From Elusimicrobia bacterium RIFOXYA2_FULL_47_53 (lineage in GTDB: Bacteria; Elusimicrobiota; Endomicrobiia; Endomicrobiales; XYA2-FULL-47-53), in NCBI GenBank assembly GCA_001800315.1, contig MGVE01000009.1:1-64000 (forward strand): 64,000 nt of DNA. Direction: 5' to 3'. The position numbers were made by a program, and so were the translations under genes. The notes under the pieces were generated by a model. The model saw only the letters and a program-made list of their open reading frames with translations. It searched no databases and was not told the DNA's origin. Shown here piece by piece: positions 18,517-27,802 of the stretch; positions within the stretch are counted from its first letter, which is position 1; the number at the start of each line of letters is the position of its first letter.

Positions 18517-19201
18517 TGTATTTCCGCTCTCCGAAAATCGCGCTGCCTACCCTGACCATCGTGGAGCCTTCCTCTATGGCTGACTCAAAATCTCCCGACA
18601 TCCCCATGGATAATATCTCAAAACTTTCAAAATCCCGCTTACATGAATCAAAAATTGATTTTAACCGCGCGAAATACGGCCTAGCATTTTCTCTGTCATC
18701 AAAATACGGGGCCATACCCATTATTCCGCGCAACCTTATGTTGGATAAATTCCGGGCCTGAGCGATAAAATCCCGCACTGCTTCCGGAGCCAGCCCGAAC
18801 TTTGTGTTTTCAGCTGAAACCTTGACCTCAATAAGGCAGTCCTGAACTTTGCCCGAGGCGGCCGCGCACGAATTTATCTCCGTTGCAAGCCTAAGGCTGT
18901 CAACCGACTGTATTAAATCAAAGAGCTCAACGGCTTTTTTCGCCTTATTTGTCTGAAGATGCCCGATAAAATGTTTTCTGACTTCTATATTTCCGGCTGA
19001 GATCAGGCTGAATTTTACCTGGGCTTCCTGTATTTTATTCTCGCCGATGTCTTTAATGCCGAGAGATATAGCTTCGCTGACCGTAACCGCCGGAACGGTC
19101 TTCGTAACTCCGATCAGGGTTACTGAACCGGGCTCCCTGCCCGCTTTTTGGCAAGCGGCAGCTATCCTGCCGATAACTGAATTGATATTATCTTTTAGCA
19201 T
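18509..19201 (-). CDS. yggS: PLP homeostasis protein, YggS family
   Basis: A pyridoxal-phosphate-binding protein of the YggS/PROSC family, involved in PLP and amino acid homeostasis without a known enzyme reaction. The fold-type III barrel is recognisable from IGVTKTVP (PLP lysine), HFIGHLQTNKAKKAV, the QSVDS segment and LSMGMSGDFESAIEEGSTMVR near the end. The frame is open further upstream to 19252, but the ATG at 19201 matches the family N-terminus and avoids running into the groEL terminator. Confidence 0.9.
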   Translation of the reverse strand: MLKDNINSVIGRIAAACQKAGREPGSVTLIGVTKTVPAVTVSEAISLGIKDIGENKIQEAQVKFSLISAGNIEVRKHFIGHLQTNKAKKAVELFDLIQSVDSLRLATEINSCAAASGKVQDCLIEVKVSAENTKFGLAPEAVRDFIAQARNLSNIRLRGIMGMAPYFDDRENARPYFARLKSIFDSCKRDFESFEILSMGMSGDFESAIEEGSTMVRVGSAIFGERKYNG

Positions 19202-19237
19202 TTCTGGATTCGTAATTATAGCATATTTTTCAATATA

Positions 19238-19277
19238 AATAAAGAACCCCAAACAGCCGGTTTACGGCTATTTGGGG
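19238..19277 (-). terminator. Intrinsic terminator of groESL
   Basis: On the minus strand, CCCCAAATAGCCG and CGGCTGTTTGGGG pair around a five-base loop, followed by TTCTTTATTT. It lies 42 bases after the groEL stop. Confidence 0.85.
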
Positions 19278-19318
19278 CCCATTTTATCTGTTATTTGCTG
19301 TTCGTTTTATCCCTGATT

Positions 19319-20947
<1,629 letters not shown>

Positions 20948-20962
20948 TCACCTCAGGTAATT

Positions 20963-21250
20963 TTATTCTATTATTCCAAGGATATCGTCCTGATGCATAA
21001 TCAGGTGTTCAACATCCTCTATCTTAACTTCCGTGCCGGAATACTTTCCGTAAAGCACTTTGTCGCCGACCTTTAAATCCATGGGGATAAGCTTGCCGTC
21101 GTCTCCGATTTTTCCCTTTCCTACCGCAACCACTTCTCCTTCCTGCGGCTTTTCTTTGGCCGTGTCAGGAATAATAATTCCGCCTTTTTTGACTTCTTTC
21201 TGCTCCAGCGGTTTTACAAGAACCCTGTCTCCTAACGGTCTCATTTTCAT
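20963..21250 (-). CDS. groS: Co-chaperonin GroES
   Basis: The 95-residue co-chaperonin caps the GroEL ring. It begins [15 protein letters not shown] and has the [22 protein letters not shown]-terminal pattern. The frame is open further upstream, but the ATG at 21250 is preceded by a strong AGGAGGTGA ribosome-binding site and matches the family start. Confidence 0.97.
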   Translation of the reverse strand: MKMRPLGDRVLVKPLEQKEVKKGGIIIPDTAKEKPQEGEVVAVGKGKIGDDGKLIPMDLKVGDKVLYGKYSGTEVKIEDVEHLIMHQDDILGIIE

Positions 21251-21337
21251 ACCGTTCACCTCCTGTTGGATTTTATAAACTGCTAAAAGTGCCGTATTGA
21301 CGCCTCCATTTTCACGGAACAGCGGGCGCAAATTAAA

Positions 21338-21364
21338 TTAGCACTCGCTTTTAGCAAGTGCTAA
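21338..21364 (-). promoter_or_regulatory. CIRCE operator (HrcA-type) of groESL
   Basis: TTAGCACTC, nine bases, AAGTGCTAA. This is the CIRCE inverted repeat with one mismatch from the nine-base consensus arm. It abuts the -10 box, so HrcA-type repression of groESL after heat shock is expected. No hrcA gene is in the window. Confidence 0.93.
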
Positions 21365-21393
21365 TTATAACAAAATCTATAAAATTTTGTCAA
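21364..21393 (-). promoter_or_regulatory. groESL promoter
   Basis: On the minus strand, TTGACA (21388-21393), an 18-base spacer and TATAAT (21364-21369), both perfect hexamers. The CIRCE element begins at the last base of the -10 box. Confidence 0.9.
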
Positions 21394-21494
21394 GCGGCTG
21401 AAAAAATATTTTTTCAGCGCCCCTGCCGCGAAAAATCCCGACGGAAAAATAAATATTTTAAAAAACTGCCCGCGTTTCGCGCAACCCGGCTATT

Positions 21495-22235
21495 TCAAAA
21501 TTTTATGCCAAGCCCCATATTGTACCCCATGCCGCCGTTCACAAAACCGCCGCCAATATGCAGGTATGTGAAAGGAACCAGGCTTAAATTTATTCCCGCT
21601 TCGGCCCTGACGCCGCTGGCGCTGCCCGTAAGGCTCGTAATGGAAGAATCGGGAGTAATCGTGGTGGAATCCATGCCGACAAGCACATATGGATCAACGA
21701 TCGGTATGTTAAATGAAATTACACCGGCCGCGCTGATTGTCGCGGCTTTAAATTTGTTGGCATCCGACTTTACATCCAGGTTATTATACAGGACCTGAAC
21801 GGAAATGGAAGGAAAAAGCGGTATATTTTCCTTAAGAAGGCCGTATCTTATTCCCAAGCCAGTCATATTCGCGCCTGAATATGCCACATATCTGCCTATA
21901 AGGTCCAGCTTGCCCGGCAGGCCTATTTCAGCCTGCAGCATCGGCAAAGCTATAGCGTCAAGACCTGCGGCCTTGACTATCTTATTGTCATCTGAAACCG
22001 ATTTGCCGGATATATGAATTCCTACATCAAACCCCGGAAACCCGAGCGCCTTGCCCTGATGGCAGGCCGCGCCGCCGATAACCGCCCCGAGGTCAGCGGC
22101 GAAACTGTCCAGATTCTTCTGAATAAGGCTTGTTGCTCCTGTTAAATTGCTTGTGAATTCATCAAAAAATGACGCTGAAAACCCTCTTCCGGCTACAAAA
22201 AACATTAAAATTACCATCAACATGAGCTTTTTCAT
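21495..22235 (-). CDS. Predicted outer-membrane beta-barrel protein
   Basis: Unrecognised family. The ATG at 22235, behind GGAGGC, begins a signal peptide (MKKLMLMVILMFFVAGRGFSA). The 246-residue product then has an amphipathic helical stretch, a Cys-His pair near residue 70, and alternating strand-like segments with many Gly and aromatic residues, ending GLGIKF with a terminal Phe as in many outer-membrane barrels. It stands alone between groESL and coaX. A porin-like or structural role is inferred from form only. Confidence 0.6.
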   Translation of the reverse strand: MKKLMLMVILMFFVAGRGFSASFFDEFTSNLTGATSLIQKNLDSFAADLGAVIGGAACHQGKALGFPGFDVGIHISGKSVSDDNKIVKAAGLDAIALPMLQAEIGLPGKLDLIGRYVAYSGANMTGLGIRYGLLKENIPLFPSISVQVLYNNLDVKSDANKFKAATISAAGVISFNIPIVDPYVLVGMDSTTITPDSSITSLTGSASGVRAEAGINLSLVPFTYLHIGGGFVNGGMGYNMGLGIKF

Positions 22236-22354
22236 ATTTTGCCTCCTGTATTTAATAAACATATTGAAAATTCAACACTATCTAAACAATGTGTCCCATG
22301 GACAATAATTATTAGCGGGAGATATCAACATCTTTATCCACAAAACTCACCACC

Positions 22355-23140
22355 CTAAGCTCTTCCTTTTTCCCAGATAAGCCTTATCCCCTCAAGAGTG
22401 AGTTCATTTACTATGTGTTTCACCTCTCTGATCTCGGGTATAATAAGCTGCGCAAGCCCTCCGGTTGCTATTACTTTTGGCTTACCCCCCATCTCGGCCG
22501 ATATATTGCTCAAAAGCTCCTTAATCAGCCCTACATACCCATGGTATATGCCCGACTGAATGCTGGCGGCGGTGGTTTTGCCGATGGCTTTCAGGGGCTT
22601 TGCTATGCTGACAAGCGGAAGTTTTGCCGTCCTTTTTGCCAGCGATTCCGCGGATATCATCGGACCCGGAGCTATAGCTCCGCCCATATACTCGCCTTTT
22701 TTGTTTATGCAGTCAAAAGTTGTGGCTGTGCCAAAATCAATAATAATAAGGTTAGCGCCGAAAAACTCCTTGCCGGCCACCGCGTTGGCTATCCTGTCGG
22801 CGCCCACATCGGCCGGATTTGTATAAAGCACATTCATGGGAAGTTTTTCTTTACAGCAGACGAAGAATGCCTTCTGTTTTAAATATTCCCTGGAAACCTC
22901 GGCAAAGACGCTGTCCAGAACGGGCACGACGCTGGCAACCGCGACGGCCCTGATATCGGAAACATTTATGGCGGCGTAATGGAAAAAATCCAGAATCTGG
23001 GTTCCGTATTCATCGGAGGTATTGGACTTAACCGTGGAAAGCCTCCAGATTTTTGACGGTCCCCGTTTGCTGCGGCCGCCGTCAAATTCAAAAAGACCGA
23101 GCGTAATATTAGTATTGCCTATATCTATGGCTAAAAACAT
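22355..23140 (-). CDS. coaX: Type III pantothenate kinase
   Basis: Phosphorylates pantothenate, the first committed step to coenzyme A, with the ASKHA fold and a requirement for a monovalent cation. The 261-residue protein has AIDIGNTNITLGLF at the start, PADVGADRIANAV, IIDFGTATTFD, GGAIAPGP and the late ATGGLAQLI. Together with the separate coaC and coaB genes it gives the window three coenzyme A steps. It follows the fumarase beta-subunit gene with no gap, so it is probably co-transcribed with the fumarase/malic enzyme genes. Confidence 0.95.
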   Translation of the reverse strand: MFLAIDIGNTNITLGLFEFDGGRSKRGPSKIWRLSTVKSNTSDEYGTQILDFFHYAAINVSDIRAVAVASVVPVLDSVFAEVSREYLKQKAFFVCCKEKLPMNVLYTNPADVGADRIANAVAGKEFFGANLIIIDFGTATTFDCINKKGEYMGGAIAPGPMISAESLAKRTAKLPLVSIAKPLKAIGKTTAASIQSGIYHGYVGLIKELLSNISAEMGGKPKVIATGGLAQLIIPEIREVKHIVNELTLEGIRLIWEKGRA

Positions 23141-23668
23141 TTATGCGTTCCTCCGGAATAAATCCCCGCCGGCCGCGTCGTTCGCGACTATGACGGGAAA
23201 ATCAACGACTTCAAATTTATAAACCGCTTCGGGGCCCAGGTCCTCAAAAGCCACCACCTCGGATTTTTTGACTTTTGAAGACAACAAAGCCGCCACGCCG
23301 CCAGTCGCGGCAAGATACACGGCGCCGAACTCTTTTAAGGCGTCTCTTACTTCCTGCGCTCTCGGTCCCTTGCCAATTGAAGCTTTAAGCCCCATTGACA
23401 AAAGTTTTGGCGTAAACTTATCCATCCGCGAAGAGGTGGTGGGGCCGCAGGGGCCGGCGGCACTTCCGGGCTTTGCCGGAGCGGGGCCGCAATAATATAT
23501 TATGGATTTCTCCATGTCAACGGGAAGAGGCCTGCCGCTTTCAATAAGCCCCATGAAGCGCTTGTGAGCGGCGTCACGGGCGGTATAGATGATACCGCTT
23601 AATAAAATTTTATCTCCGGCTTTTAACTGCGCGGCTTTTGATATTAACTGTTCGGTTGTCAGGTTCAT
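23141..23668 (-). CDS. Class I fumarate hydratase, beta (C-terminal) subunit
   Basis: Class I fumarases are [4Fe-4S] enzymes that hydrate fumarate to malate; in many anaerobes the two halves are separate polypeptides. This 175-residue protein is the C-terminal half, with GDKILLSGIIYTARDAAH, GPAPAKPGSAAGPCGPTTSSRMD, the GLKASIGKG segment and VVDFPVIVANDAAG. The alpha half is at 24462-25301, separated by a DUF3800 gene. Tartrate dehydratase has the same build and cannot be excluded, but the malic enzyme next door favours fumarase. Confidence 0.9.
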   Translation of the reverse strand: MNLTTEQLISKAAQLKAGDKILLSGIIYTARDAAHKRFMGLIESGRPLPVDMEKSIIYYCGPAPAKPGSAAGPCGPTTSSRMDKFTPKLLSMGLKASIGKGPRAQEVRDALKEFGAVYLAATGGVAALLSSKVKKSEVVAFEDLGPEAVYKFEVVDFPVIVANDAAGGDLFRRNA

Positions 23669-23804
23669 GATAGTATTAAATTAACTCTTTGTGTACTCCC
23701 TTGACAAAAACATAAAATTCTGCTAATTTCATATTGACGAGTAAGTCCTTGTGCGTGGGGTTCCGTATGGTTCCTCGTAAATAGCGCTCAAGGCTTTGTC
23801 ATTT

Positions 23805-24443
23805 TCAGGCAAACAGCGATTTTTCTTCCCTCACCTTGTCGGAAATAATTTTGTAATACGAATCATCTTTTTTTTCAATCTTCCTGAATACAGCCCAGCA
23901 AACGAAATCCACTATCTGTAGGCATTTTTCCTGCGAAGGAGTCCGTATTTCAATTGAAATCATACGCTGATGATTTGAATTTATCTGTTTGTTCAGATAC
24001 TCCTTAAAATTCTCATTAAGAAATTTGTTTGTTTCTCTTTTTGACGCTATCAGGGTAATATTATCCAGAGGTATTAGTTTTTTCGTGTAAATCCTGTCCA
24101 ACAAGATATTTACAACATAATTGTAAAAAACATGCTTCTCATTATGAAACCTTGTGTATACCTTTTTTTTGTCAAGATAAATTGAAATTATTGACACATC
24201 TTTTTGAGCCAGCAAAGAAAGCAATCGTTCTCTTGTTTTTGGGTGTTCCTTAACACAATGCAACACTCCGCTGTGATGTCTTATCTCTTTATTGCTTAAA
24301 ATAGAAAATACTTTTTTAACTATTTTCTCAACAGGCCTTTTATCATTAACAAAGAGACAGGAAACAACAAAATAATGCGATGTTTTAACCTTATCAAAAT
24401 CAAAGCCCAAATCACCACTTTCATCCAGAAAAATATACGACAA
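23805..24443 (-). CDS. DUF3800 domain protein inside the fumarase operon
   Basis: The 212-residue protein has the DUF3800 pattern: the acidic start YIFLDESGDLGFDF and a late LQIVDFVCWAVFRKIEKKDDSYY segment. DUF3800 proteins often occur in mobile or defence-rich regions; their activity is not established, and the acidic residues suggest an RNase H-like metal site. Translation appears to start at TTG behind a strong GGGGGGAT site. The gene is much richer in A+T than its fumarase neighbours and separates the two fumarase subunits, both signs of late insertion. The 136-base gap down to fumB has no recognised feature. Confidence 0.8.
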   Translation of the reverse strand: MSYIFLDESGDLGFDFDKVKTSHYFVVSCLFVNDKRPVEKIVKKVFSILSNKEIRHHSGVLHCVKEHPKTRERLLSLLAQKDVSIISIYLDKKKVYTRFHNEKHVFYNYVVNILLDRIYTKKLIPLDNITLIASKRETNKFLNENFKEYLNKQINSNHQRMISIEIRTPSQEKCLQIVDFVCWAVFRKIEKKDDSYYKIISDKVREEKSLFA

Positions 24444-24461
24444 GCTATCCCCCCAACGCTG

Positions 24462-25301
24462 TCAAATTATTCCCGTTATCCTTCTGCAGGAGTGGCACTG
24501 CATGCTTACCGCGACCGGCAGAGAGGCTATGTGGCAGGGAGCCGGCTCTATGTGCACGGCCAGGGCCGTTGTCCTGCCGCCCAGGCCCATGGGGCCGATA
24601 CCCAGTTCGTTAATATCTTTTAGAAGTTCTTTTTCTTTTGCCTCGTAGCCAGCGTTTTTGGCTCCGGAACCGATTTCGCGCAGGAGGGCTTTCTTTGCCA
24701 GCTTCGCCACACCGGAAAAACTTCCTCCGATACCAACACCGACTACAAGCGGCGGACAGGAGTTGACTCCCTTTTCCCTGATCAGCTCAAGAATAAAATC
24801 CTTTATGTCCTGCCAGGAAGCCGAGGGCGTGAACATTTTAAGGGCGCTGGCATTTTCACTGCCGCCGCCCTTTGGCAGAATGGTTATCTCTATTTTTTCG
24901 CCAGGCGCGGAATCAATATACAACTGGACCGGAGTGTTGTTCAAAGTGTTTTTTCTCTCAAAGGGGTCATTGACTATTGATGTCCTGAGATAGCCGCCGG
25001 TGTACCCCTGCGCGACGCCATTATTGACAGCCTCTTCCAAAGTGCCGCCGGTTACCGCGACGCCGCCCCCAAGCTTAATAAAAACCTCCGCGATACCGGT
25101 GTCCTGGCAAAGAGCGATCTCATTTTTCGTGGCGCTCCGGGCGTTTTGCAGAATTTCGCCTAAAATGTCGCGGGCCGATCCGTTTTCTTTCTGATAGGCG
25201 GCCTCTATTGAGCGCCAGACATCCCCGGGCAGAAAATAATTCGCCTGCTGGCAAAGTTTCGCCACGGCTTCGGATATTTTTTTAGCTTCCACCTGCCTCA
25301 T
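24462..25301 (-). CDS. Class I fumarate hydratase, alpha (N-terminal) subunit
   Basis: The 279-residue iron-sulfur half of the two-part fumarase. Three cysteines suited to hold the [4Fe-4S] cluster are visible in EIALCQDTG, GVNSCPPLVVGVGIGG and SMQCHSCRR. GPMGLGGRTTALAVHIE is also typical. It follows the malic enzyme by 11 bases. The beta half is displaced 0.8 kb downstream by the DUF3800 gene, so equal expression of the halves depends on read-through or coupling. Confidence 0.93.
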   Translation of the reverse strand: MRQVEAKKISEAVAKLCQQANYFLPGDVWRSIEAAYQKENGSARDILGEILQNARSATKNEIALCQDTGIAEVFIKLGGGVAVTGGTLEEAVNNGVAQGYTGGYLRTSIVNDPFERKNTLNNTPVQLYIDSAPGEKIEITILPKGGGSENASALKMFTPSASWQDIKDFILELIREKGVNSCPPLVVGVGIGGSFSGVAKLAKKALLREIGSGAKNAGYEAKEKELLKDINELGIGPMGLGGRTTALAVHIEPAPCHIASLPVAVSMQCHSCRRITGII

Positions 25302-25312
25302 ACTTTTCCTTC

Positions 25313-26638
25313 TTACGGTTTAATAAAACCTTTTTTCATCATGTTCTGGGTTATCGCGCGGCTGCGGGTAATCATCGCCTTTGCCTGGCTGTATATTTTT
25401 GAGCGCGAAAGTTTTATATCAGCTATCTGCTGTTCAATGGCCTTCATTCCTACGGCAGCCGCGACCCTCGGATAGACATCCCAGTCATCCATCGTGGGAA
25501 GTATCTGAGTGGGTTTAAGCCTGCTTTCTTTAATGCAGGCAGCGAGTTCTAACGCGGCCGTAATGCACATCTCGTCGGTTATCGTGGAGGCTCTGACATC
25601 AAGCGTCCCGCGGAAAACGCCCGGGAAACCCAGCGAGTTATTCACCTGGTTTGGAAAATCGCTTCTGCCGGTGGCCACGATAAAAGCTCCCGCCTCTTTG
25701 GCTTCCCAGGGCCATATTTCGGGCACGGGATTAGCGCAAACGAAGACGATGGGATTCGGCGCCATCTTTTTTATCCATTCTTTTTTTATAACTCCGGGCC
25801 CGGGCGCCGAAAGAGCTATTACGGCATCGGCATTCTCAAGCGCCTCGGCCGTGCCGCCGACAATATTCTGGCCATTTGTTATGCGGCACATCTCCCATTT
25901 TTCATGATACCCCGATTTTAATTCTGTCCTGCCGCGGTGAAGAGTGCCTTCGGAATCCGTCATCACTATTTTCAGCGGGTCGGCGCCGAATTTCATCAGC
26001 AAACTCGCTATCCTGATATTCGCCGCGCCGGCTCCGACAAGAGTTATCTTTACCGATGATATTTTTTTCTTAGCCAGCTTAAGTGCATTGATAAATCCCG
26101 CGAGGGTCACAAGCGCGGTTCCCTGCTGGTCATCGTGCCACACCGGTATGCGGCATTCTTTTCTGAGCCTGTTTAATATGGGGAAGCACTTGGGCTGTTC
26201 TATATCCTCTAAATTAATCCCGCCGAAGGAAGGCTGCAGGATTTTAACGGTCTCAATGATTTTATCCTGGTCTTTAGTGTCAAGACAAATGGGAAAAGCG
26301 TCCACCGCACCGAGATACTTAAACAACAGCGCCTTGCCTTCCATAACCGGCAGGCCGGCCTCAGGGCCTATGTTGCCAAGCCCCAGCACCCTTGTTCCGT
26401 CAGAAACTATCGCTATAGTGTTCCATTTATTCGTGAACTCGTACACAAGCTCCGGATTGGCGTAAATGTCTTTGCAGACCGCGGCCACCCCCGGGCTGTA
26501 CCATACGGCGAAATCGTCAAAGCTCTTCACGCGGCACTTTGGCAGAATTTCTATTTTACCTTTATAATATGGGTGCAGTTTCCTGGCCAGTTTAGACGGT
26601 TTTTCAGCCGCCTTAAGCAGTTTGTTCACATTTTTCAT
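25313..26638 (-). CDS. NAD(P)-dependent malic enzyme
   Basis: Oxidatively decarboxylates malate to pyruvate. The 441-residue protein has the malic N-terminal domain with YSPGVAAVC, SDGTRVLGLGNIGPEAGLPVMEGKA and PVWHDDQQGTALVTLAG, and an NAD-binding domain with LVGAGAANIRIASLL. It is the short bacterial form without a phosphotransacetylase tail. Cofactor preference cannot be called. With fumarase it forms a fumarate-malate-pyruvate module. Confidence 0.93.
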   Translation of the reverse strand: MKNVNKLLKAAEKPSKLARKLHPYYKGKIEILPKCRVKSFDDFAVWYSPGVAAVCKDIYANPELVYEFTNKWNTIAIVSDGTRVLGLGNIGPEAGLPVMEGKALLFKYLGAVDAFPICLDTKDQDKIIETVKILQPSFGGINLEDIEQPKCFPILNRLRKECRIPVWHDDQQGTALVTLAGFINALKLAKKKISSVKITLVGAGAANIRIASLLMKFGADPLKIVMTDSEGTLHRGRTELKSGYHEKWEMCRITNGQNIVGGTAEALENADAVIALSAPGPGVIKKEWIKKMAPNPIVFVCANPVPEIWPWEAKEAGAFIVATGRSDFPNQVNNSLGFPGVFRGTLDVRASTITDEMCITAALELAACIKESRLKPTQILPTMDDWDVYPRVAAAVGMKAIEQQIADIKLSRSKIYSQAKAMITRSRAITQNMMKKGFIKP

Positions 26639-26655
26639 TAATTATCCCTTTCCCT

Positions 26656-26690
26656 AAAAAATATAACGAACGGGGGATTTTTCCCGTTCG
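26656..26690 (-). terminator. Intrinsic terminator after the GAF-HD-GYP gene
   Basis: On the minus strand CGAACGGG and CCCGTTCG pair around an eight-base loop, followed by TTATATTTTTT. It separates the pilB/HD-GYP unit from the malic enzyme gene. Confidence 0.82.
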
Positions 26691-26711
26691 CAGGCACTGA
26701 TAAAACTCTAT

Positions 26712-27788
26712 TTATACGGCTGCTTCAAAAAATTCTTTCAGAAACAGACCGACTATCTCCGGATCAAACCTGGTTTCCTGCCCCAGTTTGAGCATCGCTC
26801 TTACCTTCTCTTCAGCCAGGCCGCTCATCCTCATTTCATCAACCGCTTCCGCCACAGCCACTATCCTGGCGCCAAGCGGGATCGCCTCGCCTTTTATCCC
26901 GTCGGGATATCCGGTGCCGTCAAAATTTTCGTGATGATGCCGCACTATGGCAACCGCGCCTTTGAGGAGATTTATGTTTTTAATCATTTCCGAACCAAGT
27001 TTGGGATGGTTTGTCTCGGCGTCGCGGCCGCGGACAGTCACTATGCCTTCGTTTATGGAAAGATCATCGTGGATATTTATAATTCCGATATCGTGCAAAA
27101 GCGCGCCGTAGTATATGTCTTTATAAACTTTCTCTGAAATCTTCATCTGCTTGGCAAGCGAAGTGGAAAGCTGGGCGACCCGCCAGGAATGGCCGGAGAG
27201 ATTTTTGTTTTTAGACTCAATGGCCTGGGTGAGAATTTCAATTATATTAACAAAAAAGTTTCTCTGATCCTCGGAAGTCCTGGCGTTATTAATACTGACC
27301 GCGGCGAGTGAAGCGACGCTTTCAAGCGCCGAGGTGTCATTGTCGTCAAATTCTCCGCCGCTGTTTTTATTGAGAACCTCAACAATACCGATAAGCTCTT
27401 TTTCTATCATCATGGGAACGCAGATTATTGACCTTGTAACGAAACCCGATGTTTTATCCATCAGGGCATTGAACCTGGGGTCCTTTGACACATCGTTTAC
27501 TATCAAGGGCTTCTGTTCTTTAGCGACCAGCCCGGCTATTCCCTGGCCGACCTTAACTTTCATTTTCTGGACCACTCCGCCCTTTTCGCCGGTAGCGACC
27601 TTAAAGGAAAGCGTCTCCTTGTCGTCGTCAAGAAGCATTATGGATGACGCCTCGGCATCCAGCATTCTCTCAGCGACGCCGCCGATACGCTTGAGCAGGG
27701 CGTCCACATCAAGAATAGACGATATGCCTTTGGCTATATCAAATATTTCTTTTAAGCATTCAATTTTGGTTTTTGATTCTTTCGCCAT
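26712..27788 (-). CDS. GAF-HD-GYP protein, putative cyclic di-GMP phosphodiesterase
   Basis: The 358-residue protein has an N-terminal GAF sensor domain (about 18-165) and a C-terminal HD-GYP domain. The latter has GHSWRVAQLS, LLHDIGIINI (the HD pair) and HHHENFDGTGYPDGI (HHE and GYP). HD-GYP enzymes hydrolyse cyclic di-GMP with two or three metal ions, and all residues needed appear present. There are no membrane helices, so it is cytoplasmic. It begins 14 bases after a PilB/GspE ATPase gene, suggesting control of pili or secretion by cyclic di-GMP. The GAF ligand is unknown. Confidence 0.9.
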   Translation of the reverse strand: MAKESKTKIECLKEIFDIAKGISSILDVDALLKRIGGVAERMLDAEASSIMLLDDDKETLSFKVATGEKGGVVQKMKVKVGQGIAGLVAKEQKPLIVNDVSKDPRFNALMDKTSGFVTRSIICVPMMIEKELIGIVEVLNKNSGGEFDDNDTSALESVASLAAVSINNARTSEDQRNFFVNIIEILTQAIESKNKNLSGHSWRVAQLSTSLAKQMKISEKVYKDIYYGALLHDIGIINIHDDLSINEGIVTVRGRDAETNHPKLGSEMIKNINLLKGAVAIVRHHHENFDGTGYPDGIKGEAIPLGARIVAVAEAVDEMRMSGLAEEKVRAMLKLGQETRFDPEIVGLFLKEFFEAAV

Positions 27789-27802
27789 TTTATTCTCCCG
27801 GC

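Noticed and set aside
23701-23728. Plus-strand TTGACA downstream of the fumarase beta gene as a promoter
   Set aside because: The only -10 candidate (TAATTT) is poor and no plus-strand gene follows.
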